Shown one piece after another: positions 10,843 through 20,437 of a stretch of DNA of 64,000 bases (positions are counted from its first letter, which is position 1; the number at the start of each line of letters is the position of its first letter). Under the pieces are notes generated by a model. It was not told the DNA's origin, searched no databases, and saw only the letters and a list, made by a program, of their open reading frames with translations. The DNA lies in contig OX336389.2 in NCBI GenBank assembly GCA_946902985.2, forward strand, positions 132,112,844-132,176,843, given 5' to 3'. This DNA comes from Meconema thalassinum (lineage: Eukaryota; Arthropoda; Insecta; Orthoptera; Tettigoniidae). Both the position numbers and the translations under genes were made by a program.

Positions 10843-13562
10843 TGAACCCTTCAGAATAGCAGTGTTTTATGCAAGAATCTTGATCAAGGGGTCGCGCTCA
10901 GTTCATAGTGTGATGTTTACGTCCGCCAAACAACATGCTTTACTGAGGCAAGGGTCATAGGATAAAAACTGTAATTAAGAAAGTAAGGAGACAAGACGTA
11001 AGATAATAACAAGATTTAATAACTAATTGTGCATAAAAGAAAATAAACAAACAATAATAAAAAATATATCCTCCCTGAATTTTTCCCTGACAGGAATATC
11101 TAACACTTTGAGGAGTCAGATGGATCTCCCCCTTTATAATAAAATTGTGGATCCTAGTTCCACTACCTTGCATTTGCGTTTTATGTGCGCGTGATGACTA
11201 ACTACGAGAAAATGAGTACTTGGATGACCGTTCGTTTACAACGGGTTAACAGCCACGGTGCTCACGAACAATCATCACGTAAATCAACGTTTATGGATAT
11301 GGGCATGACATTAATAAAAACCCTTAAAAACTCTAATGCTGACACACACTACAAATCTATTATTTACAGGAATCTCTGAGATCCTTAACAACATGAGCTA
11401 CCAACTGGCCAATTGCTCAATACACACCAGGAAAGACAGCATTGCACGTGACTCACGGGTCACAGAAATGAAAATAAACCTGGAATAAACCAACAACAAC
11501 AAAAGCCTGACCGGCTAAGATTACTTTATATGAACGAAACTGCATGTTAAGGTAACGCTTCGGAGATTATCGTGATTCGTAGGCAACTCCCATTTATTTC
11601 AACAATTCTTTTACCATTGATCAGTTCTTATCTGTAATTTAAGTAATTAGGGAGCCAACGAGCACTCCTCACTAATGACCATGCTTTGCACGTTCAGACA
11701 GCCTTGTGAAACATCTCCCCCCTTTCCTCAAATACTTGTCGTGTCCCAGTCCAGTGTATATAAATAGCCGACCAGCTGTTCCGTTACCTCACGGAATCAA
11801 CAGCAACAAAAATCTCATCCAACTCAACATATGGTCAGACATAATCACATACCACAATTGCCCTCGCAAGGATACAATATGGACCGGGTACCAAGCTGAC
11901 AGAAATCAGTCACAGCTGAAATTCCCGCTTGTAATACCACAAAAATACACACATACACACATCTGGGACTGACATGACGCTCTTCACACAGGTCTGCTGA
12001 ATAGGTGCTCACAAACATTAAACACAATATTTAAAACCTACGATAGAGCTGATTACTCTTCGTCACAAATTACATTGCTCCAATCGGCAATAGTCACACT
12101 GAATCTGATCAATAATAAATCTTAAACAATTTTAATTACCCTCCAATCTACTGTATAATTACATTAATTCAGTCCTACTTCTGAAACACAACAGATCTCC
12201 GAGAGACGTTTTTAACCGCATTGTGTAACATATGCAAACACGGCCGTTCACATAGCTACGTTAGTTAACACAATACAAAAACAAGAACCTTCCACTAACT
12301 ACATTCGTGCGAGCTGCTTCCATACAAAAGTGTGTCAGACCAAAACTAAATATACTACGTTAAACACACAAGCAATGTATTTACAAAAATATGTCCCATA
12401 AACCATAAGTTAATTTATCAAATAATAAAGAATATTATTTTGTACTCATCTCTCTTGTAGTCACCCGTCAAAGAACGTCTGCTGCCATTTCCCGACTGAA
12501 TGGTTCTATCTCATCTCAGCCATCTGGACGGAGTGTTGAGAATTCCAAACTTCCTCTGTAGTCGTCGGTGTCATCTCTGGCGCTGCTTCAAAAATTAGAT
12601 TATTATACACTTGATATCTGACTACTAAATTCGCTGTTCAGGTACTACTTTCCCTGTCACAGTTCGTAGGCGAATTATCGACGATACTGCCCCTACAATA
12701 TAGTACTGTGACTATCTATCACTGAATTTAACACTTTACAATAACTTCTGTGTCCAAGACACACAAAATAATAATCAACCTGTGTCCACGACACACAAAA
12801 TAGAAGTCGTTCTGTCCGCAGACGAACACAGTAATAAGACGACTACGCCCGTAGACGCACAGAATAATAGTCTACGTCCTCATACGAACAGAATAGAAGA
12901 CAATGTCTTGGCTCTTCATGCCACTTATAAAAGAACTGGCCCTAGGTCTCGATGGGGGGGGGGGGGGGAATTTATGTAAAAATTTCACGAAATAATTGAG
13001 GTACAGGCATGAAATAAATATCACTGAACTCGTAACATTGCACAGGTCAAGAATTTGCTCATTAATCCTAGAATCGATCGTAGAGATTTTGTCTAGGCGA
13101 TTTCCCGCGTGAATGCTAGCCGAGCGTGCCCACGCTAGACCTGCCGCGTTAACTAGGCATTCTTCTCTCATTGGCTCTCACATTTTCTGTAATTTGGCGG
13201 TTCATAGCAGATCTTGGCGTCGTAGGAGTGTCCAGCCTGCTCATCAGCCACTCACATTACTGCATCATATTTCTTCTAGGCGCGAATATCACAATGAACA
13301 TACCGGCAGCATGTCTCACTGCGCGTCGCTTCTATTTGAGGCGGCCCACCTGTCCTTGTTACACATCGCTAGGCTATTTCCTTTCACAGCTAAAATATTT
13401 AGCCTATTGTCAATCTGCTTCAGGTATGTCCCCGCTGTCTCCAACCAATGCTTGAAATTTCCTCATCTCCGTCTGGCTACTTTCATGATGCTGGTTGAAA
13501 TATTTATTAATTGGAGAAATAAAACATAGAATCATTTATCCAACAGAGGATAAAAGGGTTCA
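10843..13562 (-). repeat. 3' LTR (minus-strand element), 2720 bp
   Basis: Almost identical to 20,438-23,175. It ends at TGAACCC immediately beside the CTAA target duplication. The polyguanine tract at about 12,954-12,968 is 15 G. A minus-strand TATAAAGG and a downstream ATTAAA place the likely transcription start and poly(A) region within the last ~300 bp, leaving a U3 of roughly 2.4 kb. Confidence 0.95.
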
Positions 13563-13577
13563 CAACTCTCCCACTCA
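13563..13577 (-). other. Candidate polypurine tract
   Basis: Directly next to the 3' LTR the minus strand reads GAGTGGGAGAGTTGT. It is purine-rich (mostly G/A) and positioned where plus-strand DNA synthesis of an LTR element is primed. Confidence 0.55.
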
Positions 13578-13913
13578 CAAAATTTCGAACTTAGGAATAA
13601 AGTCGACAATTTTTAAAAGACTTCCGTAGGCCAAATTGTTTTATTTCAGAATCACCCCTTTTCTATTACTGGTCTAGTCGCTCCTGTCTTGAATGGCATT
13701 TACTCGTTTTCATTTCCTGCTCGTATCTCCCCTCTCAGTCTGCTGCATGACGCTCTGGTGCCTGAGGCAACACTCTGCTCGTCTCGTTAATGTTTGTCAA
13801 CAACCACTCTACTTCCTCGTTTACGTGCCGTACTCAACTACTCCTCGTGCACTTTGTTGATAATAGGACGTCCATATATTCAAACTGCATCATTAATTTT
13901 GGCGCTCCCATGG

Positions 13914-15545
13914 CTAACTTCGACGATACTTTTTTAGGTTGGCAGCGTTGTAGACTGACATTGTTCCTGTGCTCAATTCTTTCACTCTGTAAGCATTGTT
14001 TCCAAGGTTTCTTACGATAGAATAGGGTCCTATGAACTTTTCGCAGAATTTACTGAAGATTTTCTTCTCCGGGTCCGATGTAGCAGGTCGTTTCACCAAA
14101 ACGGGCTGGTTGATTTCAAGATCCCTGTGAAACCTCCTATTTCTTACTCGCCGTAATCTGCGGTCTGCTTGTTTTCTCATGTAGGCTCTCGTCCTCTCAA
14201 TTCGCAAGTCAGGTGCTATCATTGGATCTTGTGGACAGTTAATGATGCTTTTCCACGTTCTTACTGGATACTCGTTCTTGTGTAGGACCATAGGGATTTG
14301 TCCTGTTGACTCGTGCCTGGTAGAATTCATGCATGTCTCTACATCCTTAATCTTATCGACCCATTTGTGGTGTTCGTTCGGAATGAAGATCCTCAAATAT
14401 GAAGTTACACACTTAATTGCTCTTTCACTTGGATTTGCTTGAGCATGTCGGATACTGCTTAAAACGTGTTTTATACCCATATCTTCCATACCTTTCTTGA
14501 ATTCGGCGCTTGTGAAATAACTGCCATGGTCTGATAATATAAACTCTGGTTTTCCAAGGATTGGAATAACTCTATTTCGAATGCGACTGAGTACCTGCTT
14601 CGATGTCGTTTTCTGAATAGGGCATAGTACTACGAATTTAGAAAATACATCAATGCACACTAGCAAATGACGGCAACCTCGCCTTCCCTTCGGAATTGGA
14701 CCGAAACAGTCGAGTGCCAGTAGCTCACAAGGTTTCTGAGGTAGCAATGGTCTGGGATACTGCCTCATTAAGTAATTATTGGGCTTTGTCCTCTGACACG
14801 GATCACAAGTTGTAATGACGTCACATATAGTTGTTCTCATACGTGGCCATGTAAATGTCTCTCCTATAGTCGCTTCGCACTTATCTACGCCCACATGACC
14901 GTAACTTTCGTGCGTATGCCATGTCAATCCTCGTTGTAACGATGCAGGTAATAATATGCGTAACTTGGTGTGGTCATTATCTACCCATTTGTGCAGCAAA
15001 TTGTTGACATAAACATATCTTCCTTCTTTGGCTTTCGCTTCTCGAAATGCAGGTGTTCCTGTAGGTAGTTGCTTTCTGAAGTATTGAATTAAAAGCATCA
15101 TCCATGGTTCCGCTTCCTGTTCTCGCTGTATCTCACGTAACTCCTCCAAGAATTCCCGGTCCTTCGGTGTTAACTCCAAGTGTTGTACCATCGCTGTTTC
15201 TTCATTATCAGGTTCTGGGTTCCTGCTGAGTGCATCCGGTATCACGTTCATCTTCCCTGGGCAATGTTCAATCTCAATGCTGAACTGATGAATATATATA
15301 GACCAACGTGTCACACGTTCGCTTGCCATCGACGTCTTAAACAAGAATGTTAGTGCCTTGTGGTCGGTCCTGACAACAATAGGGTAGCCGTAAATTATTC
15401 GTTTCCATTGTTGTAACGCATGAAGTATGGCCAACAGTTCTAGTTCCGTTACCGTATAATTGCGCTCGTGCTTACGCAATTTTCGGCTGACAAATGCCAA
15501 ATATGTTTTGTGCTGCAGGTTAGCTGGATCCTCTTGGTAAAGCAT
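13914..15545 (-). CDS. Gypsy pol: RNase H and integrase
   Basis: In phase with the protease-RT frame; the open frame actually starts right after the TGA at 15,609. RNase H: ADAS lies just before the first ATG, then SRKLRKHERNYTVTELELLAI (Glu 34/36) and RTDHKALTFLF (Asp 61). Integrase: an HHCC zinc-binding domain with H212 and H217 (THESYGH) and C247/C250 (CDPC), then the DDE core D279 (LALDCFG), D339 (LSDHG) and E374 (NPSERA). The C-terminal part (KRPATSD, FIGPYSIVRNLGNNAYRV) is the GPY/F-like module. No chromodomain is visible. The catalytic residues all look intact. Confidence 0.92.
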   Translation of the reverse strand: MLYQEDPANLQHKTYLAFVSRKLRKHERNYTVTELELLAILHALQQWKRIIYGYPIVVRTDHKALTFLFKTSMASERVTRWSIYIHQFSIEIEHCPGKMNVIPDALSRNPEPDNEETAMVQHLELTPKDREFLEELREIQREQEAEPWMMLLIQYFRKQLPTGTPAFREAKAKEGRYVYVNNLLHKWVDNDHTKLRILLPASLQRGLTWHTHESYGHVGVDKCEATIGETFTWPRMRTTICDVITTCDPCQRTKPNNYLMRQYPRPLLPQKPCELLALDCFGPIPKGRRGCRHLLVCIDVFSKFVVLCPIQKTTSKQVLSRIRNRVIPILGKPEFILSDHGSYFTSAEFKKGMEDMGIKHVLSSIRHAQANPSERAIKCVTSYLRIFIPNEHHKWVDKIKDVETCMNSTRHESTGQIPMVLHKNEYPVRTWKSIINCPQDPMIAPDLRIERTRAYMRKQADRRLRRVRNRRFHRDLEINQPVLVKRPATSDPEKKIFSKFCEKFIGPYSIVRNLGNNAYRVKELSTGTMSVYNAANLKKYRRS

Positions 15546-15608
15546 AGCACCTATACCAATTAGTGAAGCATCCGCTTGGATTGTAAATTTGTGCTTGAAA
15601 TCTGGATA

Positions 15609-17396
15609 TCATAATTTAATGCAGTTTTCCAATAGCTGCTTTGTTGCTTGGAATGCCTTCTCACACTCCGCATTCCATAACCATTTATTATTTTTCTTTA
15701 GCATTTCCTGCATGGGAGCTACAGTCTCCGTATAACCTGGACAGTTTTCCTTAAAGAATCCCGTTACGCCTAAGAAAGCCCGAATGTGCTTGACTCTCGT
15801 TGGTGTAGGGAAATTCTTTATCGCTTCGATCTTAGCTGGGTTTGGTTTCACTCCCTCCTTGTCAATGATGTGACCCAAATATAAGATCTCGCTCTTGAAG
15901 AAATGCGATTTCTTCAGATTTACTTTGAAATTAGATGCATTCAGGTTGCCTAATACTTTATCTATATTTTCCATGTGAGTTTCAATGTTGTCGGATGCCA
16001 GCAAAATGTCATCAATGTAGCGTACCGTCATCTCCTTAACTTCCTCGGTTAAATTCCGGTCCAGGGCTCGGATTAAAGCACAGCCCGCTGTTTTGACTCC
16101 AAAGGGCATTCGAACGAAGCAAAACGTCTGGATATCGAATAAGAAGCCAGTTAGAAGCTGTGACTTCTCATCCAATTCAATATGGTGGAACGAACTCGTC
16201 AGATCGACAGATGAATAAATGCTCTTGTTTTTAAAGCCTTTTAGTACGTCTCTGATGATTGGCGCTCTGTCATACTCAGGAAAAATGAGTCTTGTGTTAA
16301 GATTTCTGGCATCTAAACAAAGTCTAATAGATCCATTTGGTTTTGTGACTGCCAAAATCGCATTTAGATAAGGTGTCGGTTTCTTCCTTATCACTCCAGC
16401 TTGTAACATCTCATCTATAATGACCTTAACTTGACCACGATATTTTTCAGGAATTGGGTACAATCTGCTTTTGAAAGGTGACCAGTCCTCGACTTGCATA
16501 GAATATTTAAAATTTAATATTTTTCCAGGTACTGTATCAAATACTGTTTTGTGCTTCCTTAATATCTCTTCCAACTGTTTTCTGTGTTCACCCCCAAGTT
16601 GAATGTCATTGAGCCGCTCCTGTAGTAACTCTTCAAATTGTGCATCACTGTTATCTCCTTCTGTAAATAAAGACCATATCTCCTGGGATTCACTCTCCTC
16701 ATCTAGTTCCACAACAGCTCCTTCTATGATGTTATCTTCTGCCTTTCGTACCTCCTCTTCCGTCTCTTCCGATATTGCTTCCAATGCCCAAGAATTTACA
16801 TCTCTTCCGGTAGTGATTTCATCCATATGAAATCCCACATTTTTCAGCTGATCATACTCTCTAAAACTGACAGTATTCTTGTGCAAATCTATCACTGCTT
16901 GATAGTCACAAATGAAATTTGCACCAAGAATTATACTGAAATTCATCTTTGCCATGATAATGAATGTTTGCCCAAAAGTGTGTTCCAATATGTTCAGTTC
17001 TAAGTATGCCTGACGTTTACAAGTGACGGTGCGTTCAGGAATAACACTCCTCACTTTGAGCTGTGGTACCGGAATTACAGGAATATTCTGACTCCGTCCC
17101 AACTCTCGAACCAAGGCCTCCGATACCAGACTGATCTGTGACCCCGTATCCAATAAACATCTTATATTAATTCCACCAATCCTTGCGTAAATAATGGGTA
17201 ACTGCCTAATTTCATCGTTCCGTGGTTTCACCGTCTCCTCCAGGCAGTCTTCTGGCAAAGCAATCCATTCTTGTATGTTCGCTACTATCCATCCATGTTC
17301 AACTTCCGACTGTTGTGTTTGTAGCCTGTCTCCTTTATCCAAATTTAACATTTTTTTTAGCTCCATTGCGACTCCCATCATCCTTCTGTCGCTCAT
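15609..17396 (-). CDS. Gypsy pol: protease and reverse transcriptase
   Basis: 595 residues. An aspartic protease motif LLDTGSQISLV lies at 81-91 (catalytic DTG 83-85). The RT follows, with IRLCLDARNLN, FVRMPFGVKTAG and the catalytic RYIDDILLAS (YIDD 460-463). The connection region contains LYLGHIID and IRAFLGVTGFF. The first ATG at 17,396 lies inside the gag end, just upstream of an 8-A run on the minus strand. The frame stops at TGA (15,609-15,611), but the same phase continues open through RNase H and integrase. Full-length Pol would therefore require passing this stop. Confidence 0.92.
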   Translation of the reverse strand: MSDRRMMGVAMELKKMLNLDKGDRLQTQQSEVEHGWIVANIQEWIALPEDCLEETVKPRNDEIRQLPIIYARIGGINIRCLLDTGSQISLVSEALVRELGRSQNIPVIPVPQLKVRSVIPERTVTCKRQAYLELNILEHTFGQTFIIMAKMNFSIILGANFICDYQAVIDLHKNTVSFREYDQLKNVGFHMDEITTGRDVNSWALEAISEETEEEVRKAEDNIIEGAVVELDEESESQEIWSLFTEGDNSDAQFEELLQERLNDIQLGGEHRKQLEEILRKHKTVFDTVPGKILNFKYSMQVEDWSPFKSRLYPIPEKYRGQVKVIIDEMLQAGVIRKKPTPYLNAILAVTKPNGSIRLCLDARNLNTRLIFPEYDRAPIIRDVLKGFKNKSIYSSVDLTSSFHHIELDEKSQLLTGFLFDIQTFCFVRMPFGVKTAGCALIRALDRNLTEEVKEMTVRYIDDILLASDNIETHMENIDKVLGNLNASNFKVNLKKSHFFKSEILYLGHIIDKEGVKPNPAKIEAIKNFPTPTRVKHIRAFLGVTGFFKENCPGYTETVAPMQEMLKKNNKWLWNAECEKAFQATKQLLENCIKL

Positions 17397-18324
17397 GTCC
17401 TTGATATCCCTGTTGTCTCAGTAGACTTCCAGCTTCCTCAGTATGTGTATCAGGATTCTTCATGTTCCCAATGGCCTTTTCCCATCTTCCTATCACTCCA
17501 CCTTGACTAGCGTGTAACTCCTCTAAGTAATTTTGCGATTGAGCGTGCCTATCATCCCAGTCATCTCGATAGTTACGTGGCTCTCCTTGATTTTGATCTC
17601 TTCTTCCTTTCCATCGTTGATTGGCATTGTAATCACCGTATCTTCCATAAGGCCTGTCATTCCTTCGATTTTCACGCCATTGCTGATATCCTCTCTGTTG
17701 GTATCTATTGTTACCTTGGTATGACCTATTGTTGTACTGATTTTCGTTACGCTGATATGGTCTGTTTTCTCCTTCTTCCTGGTTTCGCCTAGGTGTGGAA
17801 GTGCTTGTGTTAGTGCCCTGCGTTTTGGTGTTTGCCTGTTTTGGTTTTATGACCTCTGTAGTATTTATTAACTCCAGCTGTCTTCCTCCCCTATAATGAC
17901 TATGAGATGTAGTCTCATCTATTTGCCGTAGTATCTGCTCTGCATGTAGGGCCGTACTAACGTTCGCTGCGACTAGTACTTGTTGTACGTTTACTGGCAT
18001 TTGTCTCGCTATAGTCATCACCATATCTGCTTCATTTAATGGGTAATCAAGGTCACGAAATTTTAACATTTGCATGTTAAAGAAATCTGAGTATTTTGTT
18101 TGCTGGGTGGTTTGGTACTTCCTAGAGTAAAGCTCCATCCTTAGACTCTGTTGTGTTGCGGGCGACCAGTATTTGCGCAGAAACGCTAAGTTGAAATCTG
18201 ACATGTTTCCAAATGTATATTTGAAGCTTAAAAACCATGTGAGGACATTTCCCGATAAAAATCTCTCCATCATCCTTAATCTTCGTGCTTCAGGTACCCC
18301 AGTGTCATTGAAATGGTCTTCCAT
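17335..18324 (-). CDS. Gypsy gag capsid and basic C-terminus
   Basis: Residues 1-150 match the retrotransposon gag (capsid) pattern: helical, with RRLRMMERFLSGNVLTWF followed by FNLAFLRKYWSP and a LKFRDLDYPL segment. From about 150 to 285 the protein becomes rich in R, N, Q, Y and G (RPYQRNENQYNN, RWKGRRDQNQG), a probable RNA-binding region. There is no CCHC zinc knuckle, which most Gypsy nucleocapsids have. The start shown is the first ATG after the TAG at 18,325. The 3' end overlaps pol by about 60 bases, and pol is in the +1 phase, so a +1 shift or reinitiation would be needed. Confidence 0.85.
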   Translation of the reverse strand: MEDHFNDTGVPEARRLRMMERFLSGNVLTWFLSFKYTFGNMSDFNLAFLRKYWSPATQQSLRMELYSRKYQTTQQTKYSDFFNMQMLKFRDLDYPLNEADMVMTIARQMPVNVQQVLVAANVSTALHAEQILRQIDETTSHSHYRGGRQLELINTTEVIKPKQANTKTQGTNTSTSTPRRNQEEGENRPYQRNENQYNNRSYQGNNRYQQRGYQQWRENRRNDRPYGRYGDYNANQRWKGRRDQNQGEPRNYRDDWDDRHAQSQNYLEELHASQGGVIGRWEKAIGNMKNPDTHTEEAGSLLRQQGYQGHERQKDDGSRNGAKKNVKFG

Positions 18325-18606
18325 CTATTTGATAAAGGCTTTAGGTGTCACCCCTGAATTTTCCGTGTATTTCTGCGGTTTGTAGTCATTTGAGCGAATT
18401 ACTTGAATAAGTTGTGTGGCCTGATGACCGTCTTGTGGTGTCGAGCTCCTATCAACATTCTTACGAAATCCTTCCGTGTTTGTTGTTAATGGGCTGTCTG
18501 TCTGAGTCTGACTTCCTGCTGTGCTGGACTCTGGACTATTTGAGTTATCCGGCTTGTCTTTCACTGTTCCCGTTCTAAATATAGATGATTGTTCTAATGA
18601 GCGGAG
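18325..18606 (-). pseudogene. Gag linker segment between two in-frame stops
   Basis: Open reading frame continuous in phase with both gag parts, bounded by TAA (18,607-18,609) upstream and TAG (18,325-18,327) downstream. It is S/T/N/Q-rich (DNSNSPESSTAG and similar) and ends GVTPKAFIK directly before the TAG. Phase agreement over the whole 2.5 kb suggests a single ancestral gag polypeptide. Confidence 0.6.
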
Positions 18607-19818
18607 TTAGGCTTTAATAATCCTGTCCGTCTGCTCTTTAAGTTTATTTTTCACCTCTTGCTCCAAAGCTTGAATACGCGTGTGATTTTCGCCTACTGTT
18701 TTAAGAATGGTGGATCTTTCCTCTTTAGAATCAATATTCATTTTCTTCCAATCTTTCCTTATTTGTTCTTTAATCGTGCTTACTTGCCCTTCGATCTGGC
18801 TTTTTGTGTCATCCTGATTACTTTCTATCTGGCTCAGCCTTTCGTCTAATGTACTCTTAAATTGCTCTTGCTCCGTTTTTAGGCTTTCCCATTGTTCCGC
18901 TGATTTTATCTCGAGACGGTCCATATCTTTAATTATGCCGGATATGTTTTCATCTACTGCTGATAATTGTTGTTGAATGACCCTGCCGCTTTTCTCCATC
19001 TCCTTAAATCGTCCTTCCAATTTATCCTGAGCTATTTTGACCTCGCTTGTATTCATTGTGCATGCTATTTCAATTTGTTCTAATTTAGCAAACACCGTTT
19101 CATCCAGAATGCTAAGTTTTTGATCAAAAATATCTTCCATTTTTTTAATCTGCTCTAATTGTTTCCCATTATTCTTGCTAACATCTAGGGCCAGTAATAT
19201 CATCTGTTGATTAGTGTGATCTTTCATTTCTGCGGTTAACGAAGCTAATTGGTTCGTGTTTTTAATATTTTGCGCCTCTAACTGCGAATTGATAGTGTCA
19301 TTAATTTCACTCTTTAATAACCTAGCTTGTTCCGCCTGATATTCATTTTGTTCAATTCTACTGTTATTTAATTGTGTCCGCAATTGTTCACTTTGTTCAG
19401 ATAATTTGTTTATAGACTCACTTTGTTCTAGCCTACTATTGTTTAATTGTGTCCGCAATGATTCACTTTGCTCTAACAGTTTAGTATTTAGCGATTCTTT
19501 TTGTTCTAGCCTACTATTGTTTAATTGTGTCCGCAATGATTCACTTTGCTCTAACAGTTTAGTATTTAGCGATTCACTTTGTTCTGATAGTTTCGTTTTT
19601 AGCGATTCACTCTGCTCAGATAATTTGTTTATAGACTCACTTTGTTCTAATATACTAGTGTTTATAGATTGACTCTGTTCTGATAGTTTAGTGTTTATTT
19701 GTTCAGATAACTTCGTGTTTAGCGATACGCTTTGTTCCGCCAATTTAGTATCCAACAATTCCTGTGTTCTCCTCGCCGCACTCTCAATGATCTCCTGGAT
19801 CTGCTCCACCGTTGCCAT
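18607..19818 (-). CDS. Gypsy gag N-terminal coiled-coil region
   Basis: The ATG at 19,818 (protein start MATVEQIQEI) opens a 403-residue frame that is almost entirely predicted coiled coil. It is built from repeats such as SEQSESLNTKL and RTQLNNSRLEQ. At DNA level a 78-bp unit is duplicated around 19,427-19,580. It ends at TAA (18,607-18,609), but the same frame continues open beyond the stop into the capsid-like part, so I read it as the front of one gag ORF. The coiled coil may drive particle multimerisation; that is inference. An earlier TTG at 19,914 is in frame but is an unlikely start. Confidence 0.7.
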   Translation of the reverse strand: MATVEQIQEIIESAARRTQELLDTKLAEQSVSLNTKLSEQINTKLSEQSQSINTSILEQSESINKLSEQSESLKTKLSEQSESLNTKLLEQSESLRTQLNNSRLEQKESLNTKLLEQSESLRTQLNNSRLEQSESINKLSEQSEQLRTQLNNSRIEQNEYQAEQARLLKSEINDTINSQLEAQNIKNTNQLASLTAEMKDHTNQQMILLALDVSKNNGKQLEQIKKMEDIFDQKLSILDETVFAKLEQIEIACTMNTSEVKIAQDKLEGRFKEMEKSGRVIQQQLSAVDENISGIIKDMDRLEIKSAEQWESLKTEQEQFKSTLDERLSQIESNQDDTKSQIEGQVSTIKEQIRKDWKKMNIDSKEERSTILKTVGENHTRIQALEQEVKNKLKEQTDRIIKA

Positions 19819-20407
19819 AATACACACTTTATATGAGACATTAGGGAAATGGCAAAAAGCAATGCCCTTTGACACACACATAAAATCCAATGCACATTTA
19901 CTTTCTTTATCCAACTCAGTTCATTTATTTTACATTTACTCCCACTAGTCAATTGCATCTCTGAGTGGTTCTAGTTTTACTCAATTTAATTTTAACCCAA
20001 GCACATATTTAGTCATTAAATTGTTATCCTGATCTGATATTAACACTGACTAATTAACAAAGTATTAATTGTCATTTTTAGGTTACAGCCTCCTAATATT
20101 TCCATGAGTTTGACTTTCTAACAAATCTAGTTTTAATTTTATCATTGGGCGCCCGGTATCACATATTAATTTTACTTTAATTTAAAAGACAAAAACGTGA
20201 ACCGTATTTTACTTTGCAAACTCCTGATTTTAATTTATCTTTCACACATTTGGCGGTATCCACTTCGCCTCAATTACTTTTAATAAAATATCACTTCCCG
20301 GTGATTAAATACTGTCATATCTGCCTGCTCTTGCGGCATGTCAGTTTTACTCAAATACGCCACTATTGACATGTGTAATCTCCGCCGTTACACCACAGTG
20401 AATGGCC

Positions 20408-20425
20408 CCACGCTTGGCCGCGCCA
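20408..20425 (-). other. Candidate primer-binding site
   Basis: Twelve bases inside the 5' LTR edge, the minus strand reads TGGCGCGGCCAAGCGTGG. TGG is expected to pair with the CCA end of a tRNA primer. I could not match the remaining bases to a specific tRNA, and the 12-base gap is larger than the usual 0-5. Confidence 0.4.
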
Positions 20426-20437
20426 GTTTTATCCCTA

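Noticed and set aside
10955..13529. ORFs of 60-138 residues within the LTR, repeated at 20,550-23,166
   Set aside because: They recur only because the LTR is duplicated. Both-strand overlaps and lack of motifs argue against coding.
13563..13913. Envelope-like ORF downstream of pol
   Set aside because: Only about 350 bases separate the integrase end from the 3' LTR, and no membrane protein ORF is present there.
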